From: Verrucomicrobiales bacterium
GTDB lineage: Bacteria > Verrucomicrobiota > Verrucomicrobiia > Verrucomicrobiales > Akkermansiaceae
Length of the DNA stretch: 10,424 bases
Direction: 5' to 3'
Assembly (NCBI GenBank): GCA_003483645.1
Contig: DMYM01000327.1
Span: forward strand, 652 to 11,075
Shown here piece after piece: positions 1 to 6,520 of this stretch. The position numbers were made by a program, and so were the translations under genes. Numbering within the stretch: the stretch's first letter is position 1; each line of letters begins with the position of its first letter. The notes under the pieces are model-generated. The model made no database searches and was not told the DNA's origin. It was given only the letters and a program-made list of their open reading frames with translations.

Positions 1-84
1 AGACCACCACGTTGATAGGCTGGCGGTGTAAGTGCAGCAATGCATTCAGCTCACCAGTACTAATCATCCGATTGGCTTGATTCC
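1..84 (+). rRNA. rrl: 23S ribosomal RNA, 3' end (partial)
   Basis: The window opens inside the last part of the large-subunit rRNA. The conserved 3'-terminal segment is readable: GTTGATAGGCTGG, then GTAAGTGCAGCAATGCATT and CCAGTACTAATCATCCG, which matches the end of bacterial 23S rRNA (domain VI). The 3' end is placed near base 84 by alignment from memory to the E. coli end, so it may be off by a few bases. The rest of the gene lies upstream of the window. The 5S gene follows in the same direction, as in a normal rRNA operon. Confidence 0.96.
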
Positions 85-244
85 TCTCTCTCGAGATCGG
101 GAATTTCAAGGACCAAGACGGACTAGGTCAAAGAGATCGGGACACAGAACAAATGATCGAATTCTTCACATGGATGTCAGGGAGCGGCTGACGCGATGGT
201 AACTGGAGGCCGCGTGTTGGGTGAATACCCACGCAAGGCCCGGC
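85..244 (+). other. 23S-5S internal transcribed spacer
   Basis: This 160-base spacer holds no tRNA that I can see. Just before 5S there is a processing-type stem: GAGGCC at 206-211 pairs with GGCCTC at 242-247. Inside it, GCGT (212-215) and GGGT (219-222) can pair with ACCC (228-231) and ACGC (231-234) allowing a small bulge. Such stems in rRNA precursors are typically cut by RNase III or RNase E-type enzymes; that this one is cut is inference. Confidence 0.75.
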
Positions 245-361
245 CTCTGGTGACCAGAGCGTAATGGAACCACCCGGTCCCATTCCGAACCCGGAAGTGA
301 AACGTTGCTGCGCCGATGGTAGTTGGGCGAAAGGCCCCGCGAGAGTAGGTCGTTGCCAGGT
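245..361 (+). rRNA. rrf: 5S ribosomal RNA
   Basis: The core 5S signatures are all present in order: GGTCCCATTCCGAAC, GGAAGTGAAACG, GCGCCGATGGTAGT and GCGAGAGTAGG, ending in GCCAGG. The length of about 117 bases fits bacterial 5S rRNA. Terminal helix I forms between CTGG near 247-250 and CCAG near 356-359. The exact ends are estimates, good to about three bases. It is the last gene of the operon, since a terminator follows within five bases. Confidence 0.95.
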
Positions 362-365
362 ATTT

Positions 366-403
366 GCCCGGCTTCTTCGAAAGAAGGAGCCGGGCGTTTT
401 TTT
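366..403 (+). terminator. Intrinsic terminator of the rRNA operon
   Basis: A 13-base-pair stem pairs 366-378 (GCCCGGCTTCTTC) with 383-395 (GAAGGAGCCGGGC). It contains one G-U pair, is capped by a GAAA tetraloop (379-382), and is followed by seven T's at 397-403. This is a textbook rho-independent terminator and lies directly after 5S, so it marks the end of rRNA transcription. Confidence 0.95.
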
Positions 404-584
404 GGTCTCCTCATCGACGATTGCTCTGCAGAGCCGGGGAATGACCGCGAATAAGGTCGCGTCCCGGGCGGTAGTCCGGGTAGGGTCTCTTGCACGGCCC
501 CGGGGAGGGAACAGCCGGGCTGCTGAGACCCGGTCTGATAGAGAGCGTTCCTCAATCCCGGGTCCATCACCGCTTAATTGGGGC
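404..584 (+). promoter_or_regulatory. Structured leader region before the DUF423 gene
   Basis: No convincing gene lies between the rRNA terminator and the DUF423 domain. An ATG at 441 is in frame with that gene, but the roughly 48 residues it would add are Arg/Ser/Pro-rich and unlike the family's N-terminus. The stretch contains inverted repeats: GGGTCTC (483-489) with GAGACCC (525-531), and inside this a small hairpin CAGC-CGG-GCTG (512-522). CCCGG and CCGGG arms also occur just upstream, around 464-480. I see no clear -35/-10 pair. A 5' UTR or promoter region is the likeliest content. Confidence 0.35.
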
Positions 585-953
585 TTGAATCGATCTGCCG
601 TCATCCGCCTTGGGGCCTGCTTCGGCTTCCTTGGAGTCGCTCTCGGGGCATTGGGGGCCCATGGCCTGAATGATCTTCTGGTGAAGAACGAACGTATAGA
701 CACGTGGGAAACCGCGGTGCTCTATAATCTCGTGCATGCCTTGGCCCTGCTGATCCTGGGACTCTTCCCGGCTCCGTCCAGGGTGGCTTGTTTCTCCTTT
801 GCTGGGGGGATGGTGCTCTTTTCCGGATCGCTCTACGTCCTCGCGCTCACCAATTTCACCAAACTGGGAATGGTCACTCCGTTCGGGGGCGTCGCGTTTC
901 TGGTGGGTTGGGGAATTTTGCTGTTCCGGCCGGGTGAATTTTCGAAAGGGTGA
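585..953 (+). CDS. DUF423 family small membrane protein
   Basis: This encodes a small inner-membrane protein of the DUF423 family (E. coli YgdD is a member), whose function is unknown. The family signatures are visible: GVALGALGAHGL at 17-28, VLYNLVHALALL near 45-56, MVLFSGSLYVLAL at 76-88 and TPFGGVAFLVGW at 98-109. Four hydrophobic segments are seen, at about 5-26, 45-62, 66-88 and 94-113. I chose a TTG start at 585, which gives 122 residues, close to the family's usual length of about 130; no ATG lies nearer the domain, and the in-frame ATG at 441 would add an implausible Arg-rich leader. A GGGG run sits just upstream of the TTG, so ribosome-binding support is weak. The gene stands alone between the rRNA terminator and the DUF1080 gene. 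The family call is firm and the start is uncertain. Confidence 0.88.
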   Translation: MNRSAVIRLGACFGFLGVALGALGAHGLNDLLVKNERIDTWETAVLYNLVHALALLILGLFPAPSRVACFSFAGGMVLFSGSLYVLALTNFTKLGMVTPFGGVAFLVGWGILLFRPGEFSKG

Positions 954-1005
954 CCGGAGACTATGGATTCTCTGGTTCCGGCGGATCTCCGGTGTTCCGT
1001 CTTTT
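953..1005 (+). terminator. Possible weak terminator after the DUF423 gene
   Basis: A perfect 8-base inverted repeat, ACCGGAGA at 953-960 and TCTCCGGT at 986-993, begins on the last base of the stop codon. A short T tract (TCTTTT, 1000-1005) follows seven bases later. The 25-base loop and the distance to the T's make it a poor intrinsic terminator, though it is well placed for one. Confidence 0.35.
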
Positions 1006-1072
1006 GACCTGTCCTTCCCTTGGTGATGGCGTGGGCCGGCAGCGGCCCTGCCGTGATCCTGCCTGCATACTC

Positions 1073-1106
1073 TTGACACATGCGGCGAGCAGTGTGTCAT
1101 CAATAA
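1073..1106 (+). promoter_or_regulatory. Candidate promoter and operator of the DUF1080 gene
   Basis: A perfect -35 hexamer TTGACA lies at 1073-1078. No good -10 box follows at 17 bases; the AT-rich CAATAA at 1101-1106 lies 22 bases on, too far for a standard sigma-70 promoter. The -35 box overlaps an inverted repeat, TGACACATGC (1074-1083) against GCAGTGTGTCA (1089-1099), which is perfect except for one extra G. This could be a repressor site or an mRNA hairpin just before the start codon at 1110. I see no Shine-Dalgarno sequence. Confidence 0.35.
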
Positions 1107-1109
1107 CCT

Positions 1110-1838
1110 ATGATGCGCAGCTCCCTCCTCACTCTCGTTGGCATGGTCGTCCTTGGCGCACCGGGAACGCTCTTCGGCGACCAGGCTCCAGGGAAAAAAG
1201 ATGACGGCTTCAAAGCGATCTTCGACGGCAAGACGCTCGACGGCTGGGAGGAGATGCCCAGTGTGCAGAAGAAGGCCTGGAGTGTGGCGGACGGTATGAT
1301 TGTCGGGGAGGGCGACAAGGGTCGCGGATATCTCGTCTACAGCAGAAACAAGAACCTTGCTGACTTTGAACTCAAGTTTCTCTACCGCTTTCCGGGCAAG
1401 GGGAACAGCGGGGTCAACATCCGGTCCAGGGTAGACAAGACAGGCCGTCGCAAGTTCCAGGGTTATCACGCGGATATCGGACACGTGGGCATTGGGGGGC
1501 AAGTCCTGGGGGCATGGGATTTCCACACCCCGGGGCGCCGGGAGCATCGTTGCTTCCGGGGGGACAGTCTGGTCATCGACAAGGATGACAAGCCCACCAT
1601 CACGCCCCTCAAGGATGCAGTCACTGCAGAGGATATCAACAAGGGCGGCTGGAACGAGTTGCACATCATCGTGAACGGGAACAGGTTTCAGTTTTTCCTG
1701 AACGGCAAGCCTTCAGCCGAATTTGTTGAGCATCTTCCCGAGGAGAAACGTCTGCACAGCGGCATGATCCAGCTCCAGTTGCACGACCCCGGAATGATCG
1801 TGCACTACAAGGACATCCGTCTGAAGGTGCTGAAGTAG
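1110..1838 (+). CDS. Secreted DUF1080 (3-keto-disaccharide hydrolase type) protein
   Basis: This 242-residue protein has a signal peptide at about residues 1-23 (hydrophobic core LLTLVGMVVLGAPGTLF) followed by one DUF1080 domain (Pfam PF06439) filling the rest. Domain marks are the opening FDGKTLDGW (38-46), FELKFLYRFPGKGNSGVNIR (86-105), GYHADI (118-123), WNELHIIVNG with FFLNGK (181-200), and the closing SGMIQLQLHD-to-KDIRLKVL strands (217-241). The family has a concanavalin-like beta-sandwich fold. Some members hydrolyse 3-keto-glycosides; many are only predicted sugar-active secreted proteins and are expanded in Verrucomicrobiota and Planctomycetota. The substrate here cannot be told from sequence, and no oxidoreductase partner is adjacent. 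ATGs at 1110 and 1113 are equally possible starts. It stands alone, with a promoter-like element upstream. Confidence 0.9.
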   Translation: MMRSSLLTLVGMVVLGAPGTLFGDQAPGKKDDGFKAIFDGKTLDGWEEMPSVQKKAWSVADGMIVGEGDKGRGYLVYSRNKNLADFELKFLYRFPGKGNSGVNIRSRVDKTGRRKFQGYHADIGHVGIGGQVLGAWDFHTPGRREHRCFRGDSLVIDKDDKPTITPLKDAVTAEDINKGGWNELHIIVNGNRFQFFLNGKPSAEFVEHLPEEKRLHSGMIQLQLHDPGMIVHYKDIRLKVLK

Positions 1839-2132
1839 CAGTCTGCCAGGCAGTCTCCCGTATTTTCAGCTTCTCCTCCTGATGCCGGTGAGGAGTTCCT
1901 CTCGCCCCGGACCCGGAAGTGGGAAGAGGCCAGCGGGACTTTCTCGGAGATTTCCGAGGAACAGCGGGGGGGGATTCTGGAAACGCTCAATCTCGATGCC
2001 CGTCCGGCTTTCCACGAAAAACAGGAGCGCACCTACTTCCTCCGGATCTTCGATCATGATGTGGCGTGGGAGGTGAAGAATGGCGAATGCGTGTTGTGTG
2101 GACTCCGAAACTTGAGCGATCGGACGCAATAG
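1839..2132 (+). pseudogene. Open, protein-like frame without a usual start codon
   Basis: Directly after the TAG of the DUF1080 gene, and in the same frame, 97 codons stay open to a TAG at 2130-2132. From about base 1884 the translation looks like real protein, with segments such as GTFSEISEEQ, ILETLNLDARPAF, RTYFLRIFDHDVAWEV and GECVLCGLRN, and most codons end in G or C as in the neighbours. No ATG, GTG or TTG occurs early in the frame; ATT (1950, 1974) or CTG (1977) would be needed. A run of eight G's at 1966-1973 is a possible frameshift site, but the other frames upstream of it look worse. The opposite strand is also open here (2129 down to 1866, TTG start), so the strand is not certain. 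It could be a decayed gene, a gene with a rare start, or a readthrough tail. I do not recognise the family. Confidence 0.35.
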
Positions 2133-2172
2133 CGGTTGAGAAGCAGCGTTATCTGTGTTCTAACAGACGTTG

Positions 2173-2637
2173 ATGGGGGACGCTTCTGATGCCATTGCGC
2201 CGATGGGCGTGCCTGTTCTGCAATTCTCCGTTTTCCTGCAGAATCGTGCCGGATCTCTGGAAGCTCTCATTCAGCTCCTGCATCAGTCGCGGGTGGAACT
2301 GCTGGGATTCAGCGTGCAGGATTCCCGCGATGCCACGGTGGCACGCATCGTGACCAGCGATCCTGAATCAACCCAGCAGATCTTCCTGGAGAAAGGCATC
2401 CCCCACACCACGGCGGACCTGGTGGTAGTGGCCCTGCGGCATGCCGCGGAAGAGTTCCAGAAGTGTCTGCATGAACTGCGGATGGCGGAAACCAACGTCG
2501 ACTTCGTCTACACCCTGCTGCCTCACCCGGAGGGGCGGACGATGGTGGCCCTGCATGTAGAGGATGTCGAATTCGCCCAGTCCGTGCTTCACAGCGCCGG
2601 GGTGAAGATCGTGACTCAGGAGGAGCTGAGCCGCTAA
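2173..2637 (+). CDS. Tandem ACT-domain protein (amino-acid-binding type)
   Basis: This 154-residue cytoplasmic protein appears to be made of two ACT-like domains, at about 14-86 and 88-150. The first is typical: VLQFSVFLQNRAGSLEALIQ (15-34) gives the beta-strand, the N-R-A-G-S turn and the first helix, followed by RVELLGFSVQDS. The second is more diverged (VDFVYTLLPHPEGRTMVALH at 109-128). Stand-alone ACT pairs commonly sense amino acids or regulate biosynthetic enzymes, but no catalytic domain is attached and no amino-acid pathway gene is adjacent, so the ligand and role are unknown. The start is ATG 2173; a TTG at 2170 and an ATG at 2203 are alternatives, and none has a clear Shine-Dalgarno sequence. 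The gene converges on the pseudoprotease gene, leaving only 36 bases between the two stops, with no terminator seen. Confidence 0.82.
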   Translation: MGDASDAIAPMGVPVLQFSVFLQNRAGSLEALIQLLHQSRVELLGFSVQDSRDATVARIVTSDPESTQQIFLEKGIPHTTADLVVVALRHAAEEFQKCLHELRMAETNVDFVYTLLPHPEGRTMVALHVEDVEFAQSVLHSAGVKIVTQEELSR

Positions 2638-2673
2638 GGGAAGAGAGCCGCACGTGTTGGCCGCGACGTATGC

Positions 2674-4152
2674 TCAGGGCAGGCGTTGGAGGGCGGGCAG
2701 GCCACGCTTGAGGAGGGCCTTGTCGACGAGGTCGCTCTCCTCGGGGTCGAGGTAGATCACGTAGGGGATGTCGTCGATGCGGATGGAGTGAAGTCCGTCC
2801 TTTGGATTGTTGAGGGCCGCGGCGAGGGACGTCATGTCCGTTACCTTCTGGCCGTTGGCTTCCGTGACGATCAGGTTGTTGACCTGGTCGTAGCCTATGG
2901 TGGCCGGGGTCCGGATGACGCGGCTGAGGAAGACGAGGCGCTTCCGGCCCTCCTCGTAGTCCTCGGGATTATTGAGCGCATCGAGCAGGTCGAGAGGAGC
3001 ACGACTCCGCCACTCCTTGCCGAAGGCTTCGAGGTAGGGGCGGGTGAGTTCCTGGAAAACCAGACCGCCCTTGATGAGATAGGGCGGGGCCTTGTCGTAC
3101 ATGTGGCTGGGAATGAGATGGTCGGGCGGACGCCGGAGGACCGCCTCCAGCTGTTGCTCCTTCCCATCGCGCATGATGAGGAGGGCCAGTTTGTCACCAA
3201 CCTGCCTGGACCCGCGCACAAGGTGGCTCCAGACGAGGCGCCCGTAGGTTGGATCCTCGTAATATCCGCGGCGATCGATTGCATGCCCGTTCACGGTGAG
3301 GAGAACGTCACCCTTTTTCAGGCCGCTTTCGTCCGCGCCGCTTCCAGGCAGAAGGCGGCTCACATAGAGGCCTCCCTGCTCGTCCGTCAGACCGAGCCAC
3401 TTCCGGAACTGAGGGTCCTCCGTGAGCACGGTGGCGATGCCGAGGGAGGGGAAGCCCTCGTGTCGGCCGTCCCTGACGTCTTCGAGAAAGCGCTTCAGGA
3501 TGTCGGGAGCCACCACGTCACTGATCTGGTCCTTGGAATTGTAGCTGGCGAGGATGCCGAGGAGCCTGCCGTTCCGGGTGACCGGCAGAGTGTAGCTGCT
3601 GGAGGCACTTTGCATGGAGGCCTTCACTTCGTAGCACAGGAAGTAGTGGCCGCTTGCGAAGGTGGAGAGGAGGTCGACGGAGCGCACCGTGCCTTCGGTG
3701 CGGATGGCGTCGCCGTTGTCCTCGAATTGCCAGATATTGACCTTGTCGTCTATCTTGGCCGGACCATTGGTGCCGAGCGTGCCCAGCTTGTCGATCCACT
3801 CCCGGTTGGCCCCTTTCTCCGGTTTGAGGAGGGCGAGGTTGGCTTCATAGTCGATGGCGATCACCTCGGCGGGGACCGTGTGGGCGCCGTCAGCGGACTC
3901 GAACTCGATGTAGGTCGAATTGGCAGCCATCTCGCCGGTGGTAAGAATGTTGCCGTCCTCAAGAATGGCTCCCAGGCCACGGCGACGCTGGGGCTGGTTG
4001 AGTTCCCACGGCTGGGAGACGTTGTAGGTCTGGATGGTGGTGTTGATGCGAAGGAGCCCCTTTGCCTTTGCTGCCGCGAGGGCCGGGGCAGGGAGGACCA
4101 TCACGACAAGCAGAAGGGCGAGACAGAAGAAAAGCGGACGGGTCGGAAACAT
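2674..4152 (-). CDS. Catalytically dead Deg/HtrA-like paralogue (PDZ pseudoprotease)
   Basis: This 492-residue exported protein has a signal peptide ending near PAPALAAA (21-28), a trypsin-like domain (about 33-225), a PDZ domain (about 236-340; GLYVSRLLPGSGADESGLKK at 261-280, then GDVLLTVNGHAI) and a diverged second PDZ-like part (about 355-468) opening with GGLVFQEL. It follows the upstream protease along its length, for example in GDVLL, the GLVFQ motif and the final IxIDDIPYVI strand region. By that alignment the catalytic His, Asp and Ser fall on Glu74 (LTTGEMA), Asn105 (EANLALL) and Tyr187 (SSYTLPV), so proteolysis is not expected. The ATG at 4152 lies two bases after the upstream stop (TGATCATG), which points to translational coupling. 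Likely roles, all inferred, are adaptor, substrate binding or regulation of the active partner. A longer in-frame start to 4281 would lie inside the upstream gene and lacks a leading signal peptide. Confidence 0.88.
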   Translation of the reverse strand: MFPTRPLFFCLALLLVVMVLPAPALAAAKAKGLLRINTTIQTYNVSQPWELNQPQRRRGLGAILEDGNILTTGEMAANSTYIEFESADGAHTVPAEVIAIDYEANLALLKPEKGANREWIDKLGTLGTNGPAKIDDKVNIWQFEDNGDAIRTEGTVRSVDLLSTFASGHYFLCYEVKASMQSASSSYTLPVTRNGRLLGILASYNSKDQISDVVAPDILKRFLEDVRDGRHEGFPSLGIATVLTEDPQFRKWLGLTDEQGGLYVSRLLPGSGADESGLKKGDVLLTVNGHAIDRRGYYEDPTYGRLVWSHLVRGSRQVGDKLALLIMRDGKEQQLEAVLRRPPDHLIPSHMYDKAPPYLIKGGLVFQELTRPYLEAFGKEWRSRAPLDLLDALNNPEDYEEGRKRLVFLSRVIRTPATIGYDQVNNLIVTEANGQKVTDMTSLAAALNNPKDGLHSIRIDDIPYVIYLDPEESDLVDKALLKRGLPALQRLP

Positions 4153-4154
4153 GA

Positions 4155-5645
4155 TCAGGATGCGGGTTGGGAGTCGCCGAGATAATGGGAGCGGAAGATG
4201 CCGTTCTGCTGCATGATGCGCTTGTTGGCGGATTCCACCTCGGCCGAAGGAATCACGATGGGGCGGACGACCCCGTTGCACTTGATGGTGATGAACTCGG
4301 GTTGGTCCGCGGTATACAGGAGTTCGTGAGCATGCCGGAGGTCCTTTACCTTGGTGCCGTTGATTTCATCCACCACCGTGCCGTTGAAGCCGGTGATGAA
4401 GGAGGTCAGGCGATCGCTCTCCACCCGGGTGAGCACCACCACGTCCTCGCGCTCCTTGAAGAGGGCATCCCGCACGTAGTTCTGGAAGATCTTGCGTACG
4501 CGCGGGCTGTCGAAGCCGTAGGCGGAGTAGAGGTTGAAGTCGAGGGGCTGGAAGACCAGGCCGGCGAAGAAGACGAAGCGGGGTCGTTCGCCGTAGCGCA
4601 CCGCGTAAATGCGGGAATGGGGGAAGGCCTTGAGGGTGACGGTGACATCCTTCTTCTCGCCCCTGCGCAGGAACTCGAGTTTGACTTCATCGCCTGCGAA
4701 CTTGCGTTCGACTACCTCGTGCAGGACGACCTTTTCCCCCTCGACCTCGATGTTTCCGGCATTGTCAACCGGGTTGTTATCGATGGAGAGGAGAACGTCA
4801 CCGGGTTCCATCACGCCATCGCAGGGACCGGTGGGCAGGACGGAGGCCACCATGACGCCCAGTCCGTCCTCGGGAACCTGAAGAGCCTTGCGCATCGCAG
4901 GGTTGAAAAGTGCGAACTCGGTGATGCCGAGATCGACGTATTTGTCATACCGGCCGTCGCCGATATCCTTGAGGAAGCGCTGAATGACCGGAGTGGGGAT
5001 CATGTAACCGGTGTTGTCGGCCTGGCGCAGTCCCTGGAAGGCGACACCCGCCACCTTGCCGCCCTGCAGGACCGGACCACCGGAGTTGCCGGGGTTGATG
5101 GCAGCGTCGATCTGCACGACCAGGTGCGAGTCGACGCGGGAGTGCGAGTAGGGGCGGAAATCAATGCGCGAAACCACCCCGCGGGTCACCGAGATGCGAT
5201 CTCCGCCGACCGGATAGCCAATCACGCGGACCTGGCTTTCCAGGGCAGGCACGTCACCGAACTTGAGGTAATGGAGGCCTTCGAAAGGGGCGTCATTCTC
5301 GACCTCGAGGAGGGCGAGATCGCAGTCATGAGCGATGTGAACGACCCGGGCCGGGTGCTTCTGGGCGGAGCCACGCCGGGTGATGAGGACACGGTTCGCA
5401 TTGGAGACCACGTGTGCGTTGGTCAGGAACTGGTTCGGGCCGATCATGAATCCCGAACCGGTGCCACCCCCGAAGCGCCCGGAGTTCCAGGGCGTGCGAT
5501 AATCCGCCACCTGGGTAGCGGATTCGATGCGGACGACCGATTTGTAGATGTCGGCATTCCTGTTGCCGGTCTGGTCCGGGTTCTGTGCCAGCGCAAGGGG
5601 GTGGAGAAGCGCGACACTGCCACAGAACAGCAGGAGTTTATTCAT
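4155..5645 (-). CDS. Secreted Deg/HtrA-like serine protease with PDZ domains
   Basis: This 496-residue serine endopeptidase is predicted to act in the periplasm or outside the cell. A signal peptide (about 1-20, ending ALALA) leads into a trypsin-like domain (about 30-225) with the full triad: His78 in LTNAHVV, Asp109 in HDCDLALL and Ser188 in NPGNSGGPV. A PDZ domain follows (about 237-340; GVMVASVLPTGPCDGVMEPG at 263-282, then DVLLSIDNNPV), then a diverged second PDZ-like region from about 350 beginning RFVFFAGLVFQPL. That GLVFxPL signature and domain order recall the plant Deg9/Deg10-type proteases and their bacterial relatives more than DegP. Such enzymes degrade or refold damaged exported proteins. 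It is the first gene of a two-gene unit with the inactive paralogue, two bases apart. The ATG at 5645 has no clear Shine-Dalgarno sequence; a candidate promoter lies 30-55 bases upstream. Confidence 0.93.
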   Translation of the reverse strand: MNKLLLFCGSVALLHPLALAQNPDQTGNRNADIYKSVVRIESATQVADYRTPWNSGRFGGGTGSGFMIGPNQFLTNAHVVSNANRVLITRRGSAQKHPARVVHIAHDCDLALLEVENDAPFEGLHYLKFGDVPALESQVRVIGYPVGGDRISVTRGVVSRIDFRPYSHSRVDSHLVVQIDAAINPGNSGGPVLQGGKVAGVAFQGLRQADNTGYMIPTPVIQRFLKDIGDGRYDKYVDLGITEFALFNPAMRKALQVPEDGLGVMVASVLPTGPCDGVMEPGDVLLSIDNNPVDNAGNIEVEGEKVVLHEVVERKFAGDEVKLEFLRRGEKKDVTVTLKAFPHSRIYAVRYGERPRFVFFAGLVFQPLDFNLYSAYGFDSPRVRKIFQNYVRDALFKEREDVVVLTRVESDRLTSFITGFNGTVVDEINGTKVKDLRHAHELLYTADQPEFITIKCNGVVRPIVIPSAEVESANKRIMQQNGIFRSHYLGDSQPAS

Positions 5646-5673
5646 GGCGGGAAGCTAGGCGGATTCCGGGCGG

Positions 5674-5701
5674 AATAAAGCGGAATTCGCACACCGGCCA
5701 A
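5674..5701 (-). promoter_or_regulatory. Candidate promoter of the protease pair
   Basis: On the minus strand, TTGGCC (5701-5696) and TTTATT (5679-5674) are separated by 16 bases. Each matches four of six sigma-70 consensus positions. The -10 box lies about 28 bases before the ATG at 5645, leaving a short leader. The rest of 5702-5915, shared with the divergent gene, shows no gene that I can support. Confidence 0.3.
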
Positions 5702-5915
5702 ATGAATCGTCGAACCACGGGAGAGAGAAAAAACGAGCGAAGCGGTTTCAGTATCATTGCGGCAGGTTGGATTCGGGGCGATTCGTCCGGAAATGGAGAA
5801 GGAGAGCCCCTTGGCAGACATTTTCTCACTGTTTAACGACACGCGCAGGAGCTGAAATCTCTCGCCTTGTGCGCTGTGTTCATTCAAATGGAGTTGTCTC
5901 TCCACCAATCAAGTA

Positions 5916-6413
5916 ATGAGTAAACGGCGTGCAAACCTCGCCTTCCGCTATTTCTGGATAGCGTGGTTGAGTTTGATCCGATGGATCTCCCTGGCCCTGG
6001 TGATGGCCTTCCTGATCGTGGTGCGGGTGACCGACGATATCGGCTGGCTGCTCCCGGCGGGCATTGCGGGCGGGGTCTTCCTTCTCTCATTGATGATCTT
6101 TCTCATCGAGTCACCGGCGGTGCTCTGTCTGGGCTGTGGGGGATCACTCCTGCGGGGGATGCGTTGTGCCAGGCACGGGACAGCGAAGCGCGTCTTCGGC
6201 AGTCACACCCTCCGCACCACCCTTGTCCTTGCGACTTATGTCAGGCCGGTGCACTGCCCCTACTGCGGCATGCGTTACAAAATATCCCGCTCCATGCGGA
6301 GGAAGCGACATGCGGTCGAGCTGGAGGAGCGGCAGGCCAGGCTGGACGAGCACAGGGCCCGGGATGAAAAGGCACGTAAGGAGTCTGAGAAGAAGAACAG
6401 GCCTTACTATTAG
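5916..6413 (+). CDS. Membrane protein with a zinc-ribbon-like cysteine pattern
   Basis: I do not recognise this 165-residue protein. Its order is: a basic N-terminus (SKRRANLAFRY), two hydrophobic segments (about 15-37 and 44-66), a cysteine-containing region (67-120), and a highly charged, probably helical or coiled tail (about 126-163, rich in Arg, Glu and Lys). Cysteines sit as C71-x2-C74 and C114-x2-C117 (HCPYCG), with Cys84 and His87 between them, which suits binding of a structural zinc as in zinc ribbons. With both termini likely in the cytoplasm, the ribbon and tail would face inward; this is a prediction. It is divergent from the protease pair and converges on ychF, so it is probably transcribed alone. 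An 11-codon frame (ATG 5888, TAA 5921-5923) overlaps its start and might couple translation. No clear Shine-Dalgarno sequence is seen. Confidence 0.72.
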   Translation: MSKRRANLAFRYFWIAWLSLIRWISLALVMAFLIVVRVTDDIGWLLPAGIAGGVFLLSLMIFLIESPAVLCLGCGGSLLRGMRCARHGTAKRVFGSHTLRTTLVLATYVRPVHCPYCGMRYKISRSMRRKRHAVELEERQARLDEHRARDEKARKESEKKNRPYY

Positions 6414-6520
6414 ACTCCGCTCCGGTGTCATGACCTGGTCAGCGGGGAGCCTGGAGGGCGGTGAGGCTGGATCTTCGAGTTTCCGACTGAAGGGCTGGAG
6501 CGTGAGAACGAGGCCCTTAT

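Noticed and set aside
85..244. Possible tRNA in the 23S-5S spacer.
   Set aside because: No cloverleaf, no T-loop GTTCGA-type sequence and no CCA-type end; only processing stems are seen.
128..703. Open frames on the minus strand across the 5S gene and its spacer.
   Set aside because: They run through an rRNA gene and a strong terminator, and their products look random and Arg/Pro-rich.
567..1664. A 365-codon minus-strand frame covering the DUF423 and DUF1080 genes.
   Set aside because: It opposes two recognisable plus-strand proteins, including the DUF1080 motifs, and its product is His/Arg/Glu-rich without a domain.
1882..2076. ATG-started plus-strand frame in the gap between the DUF1080 and ACT genes.
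   Set aside because: It is Arg/Ser/Pro/Gly-rich and random in look; the neighbouring frame ending at 2132 is far more protein-like even without a usual start.
2686..5678. Two very long plus-strand open frames (2686-4185 and 4167-5678, about 500 codons each) opposite the protease pair.
   Set aside because: Their products are low-complexity Gly/Glu/Val/Asp/His-rich with no domain, while the minus strand encodes recognisable signal peptides, triad motifs and PDZ domains. They are shadows of GC-rich codon use.
6414..6520. Shared terminator between the convergent zinc-ribbon protein and ychF genes.
   Set aside because: Only a short palindrome (TGACC-T-GGTCA) is present, without a GC-rich stem of useful length or a T tract on either strand.
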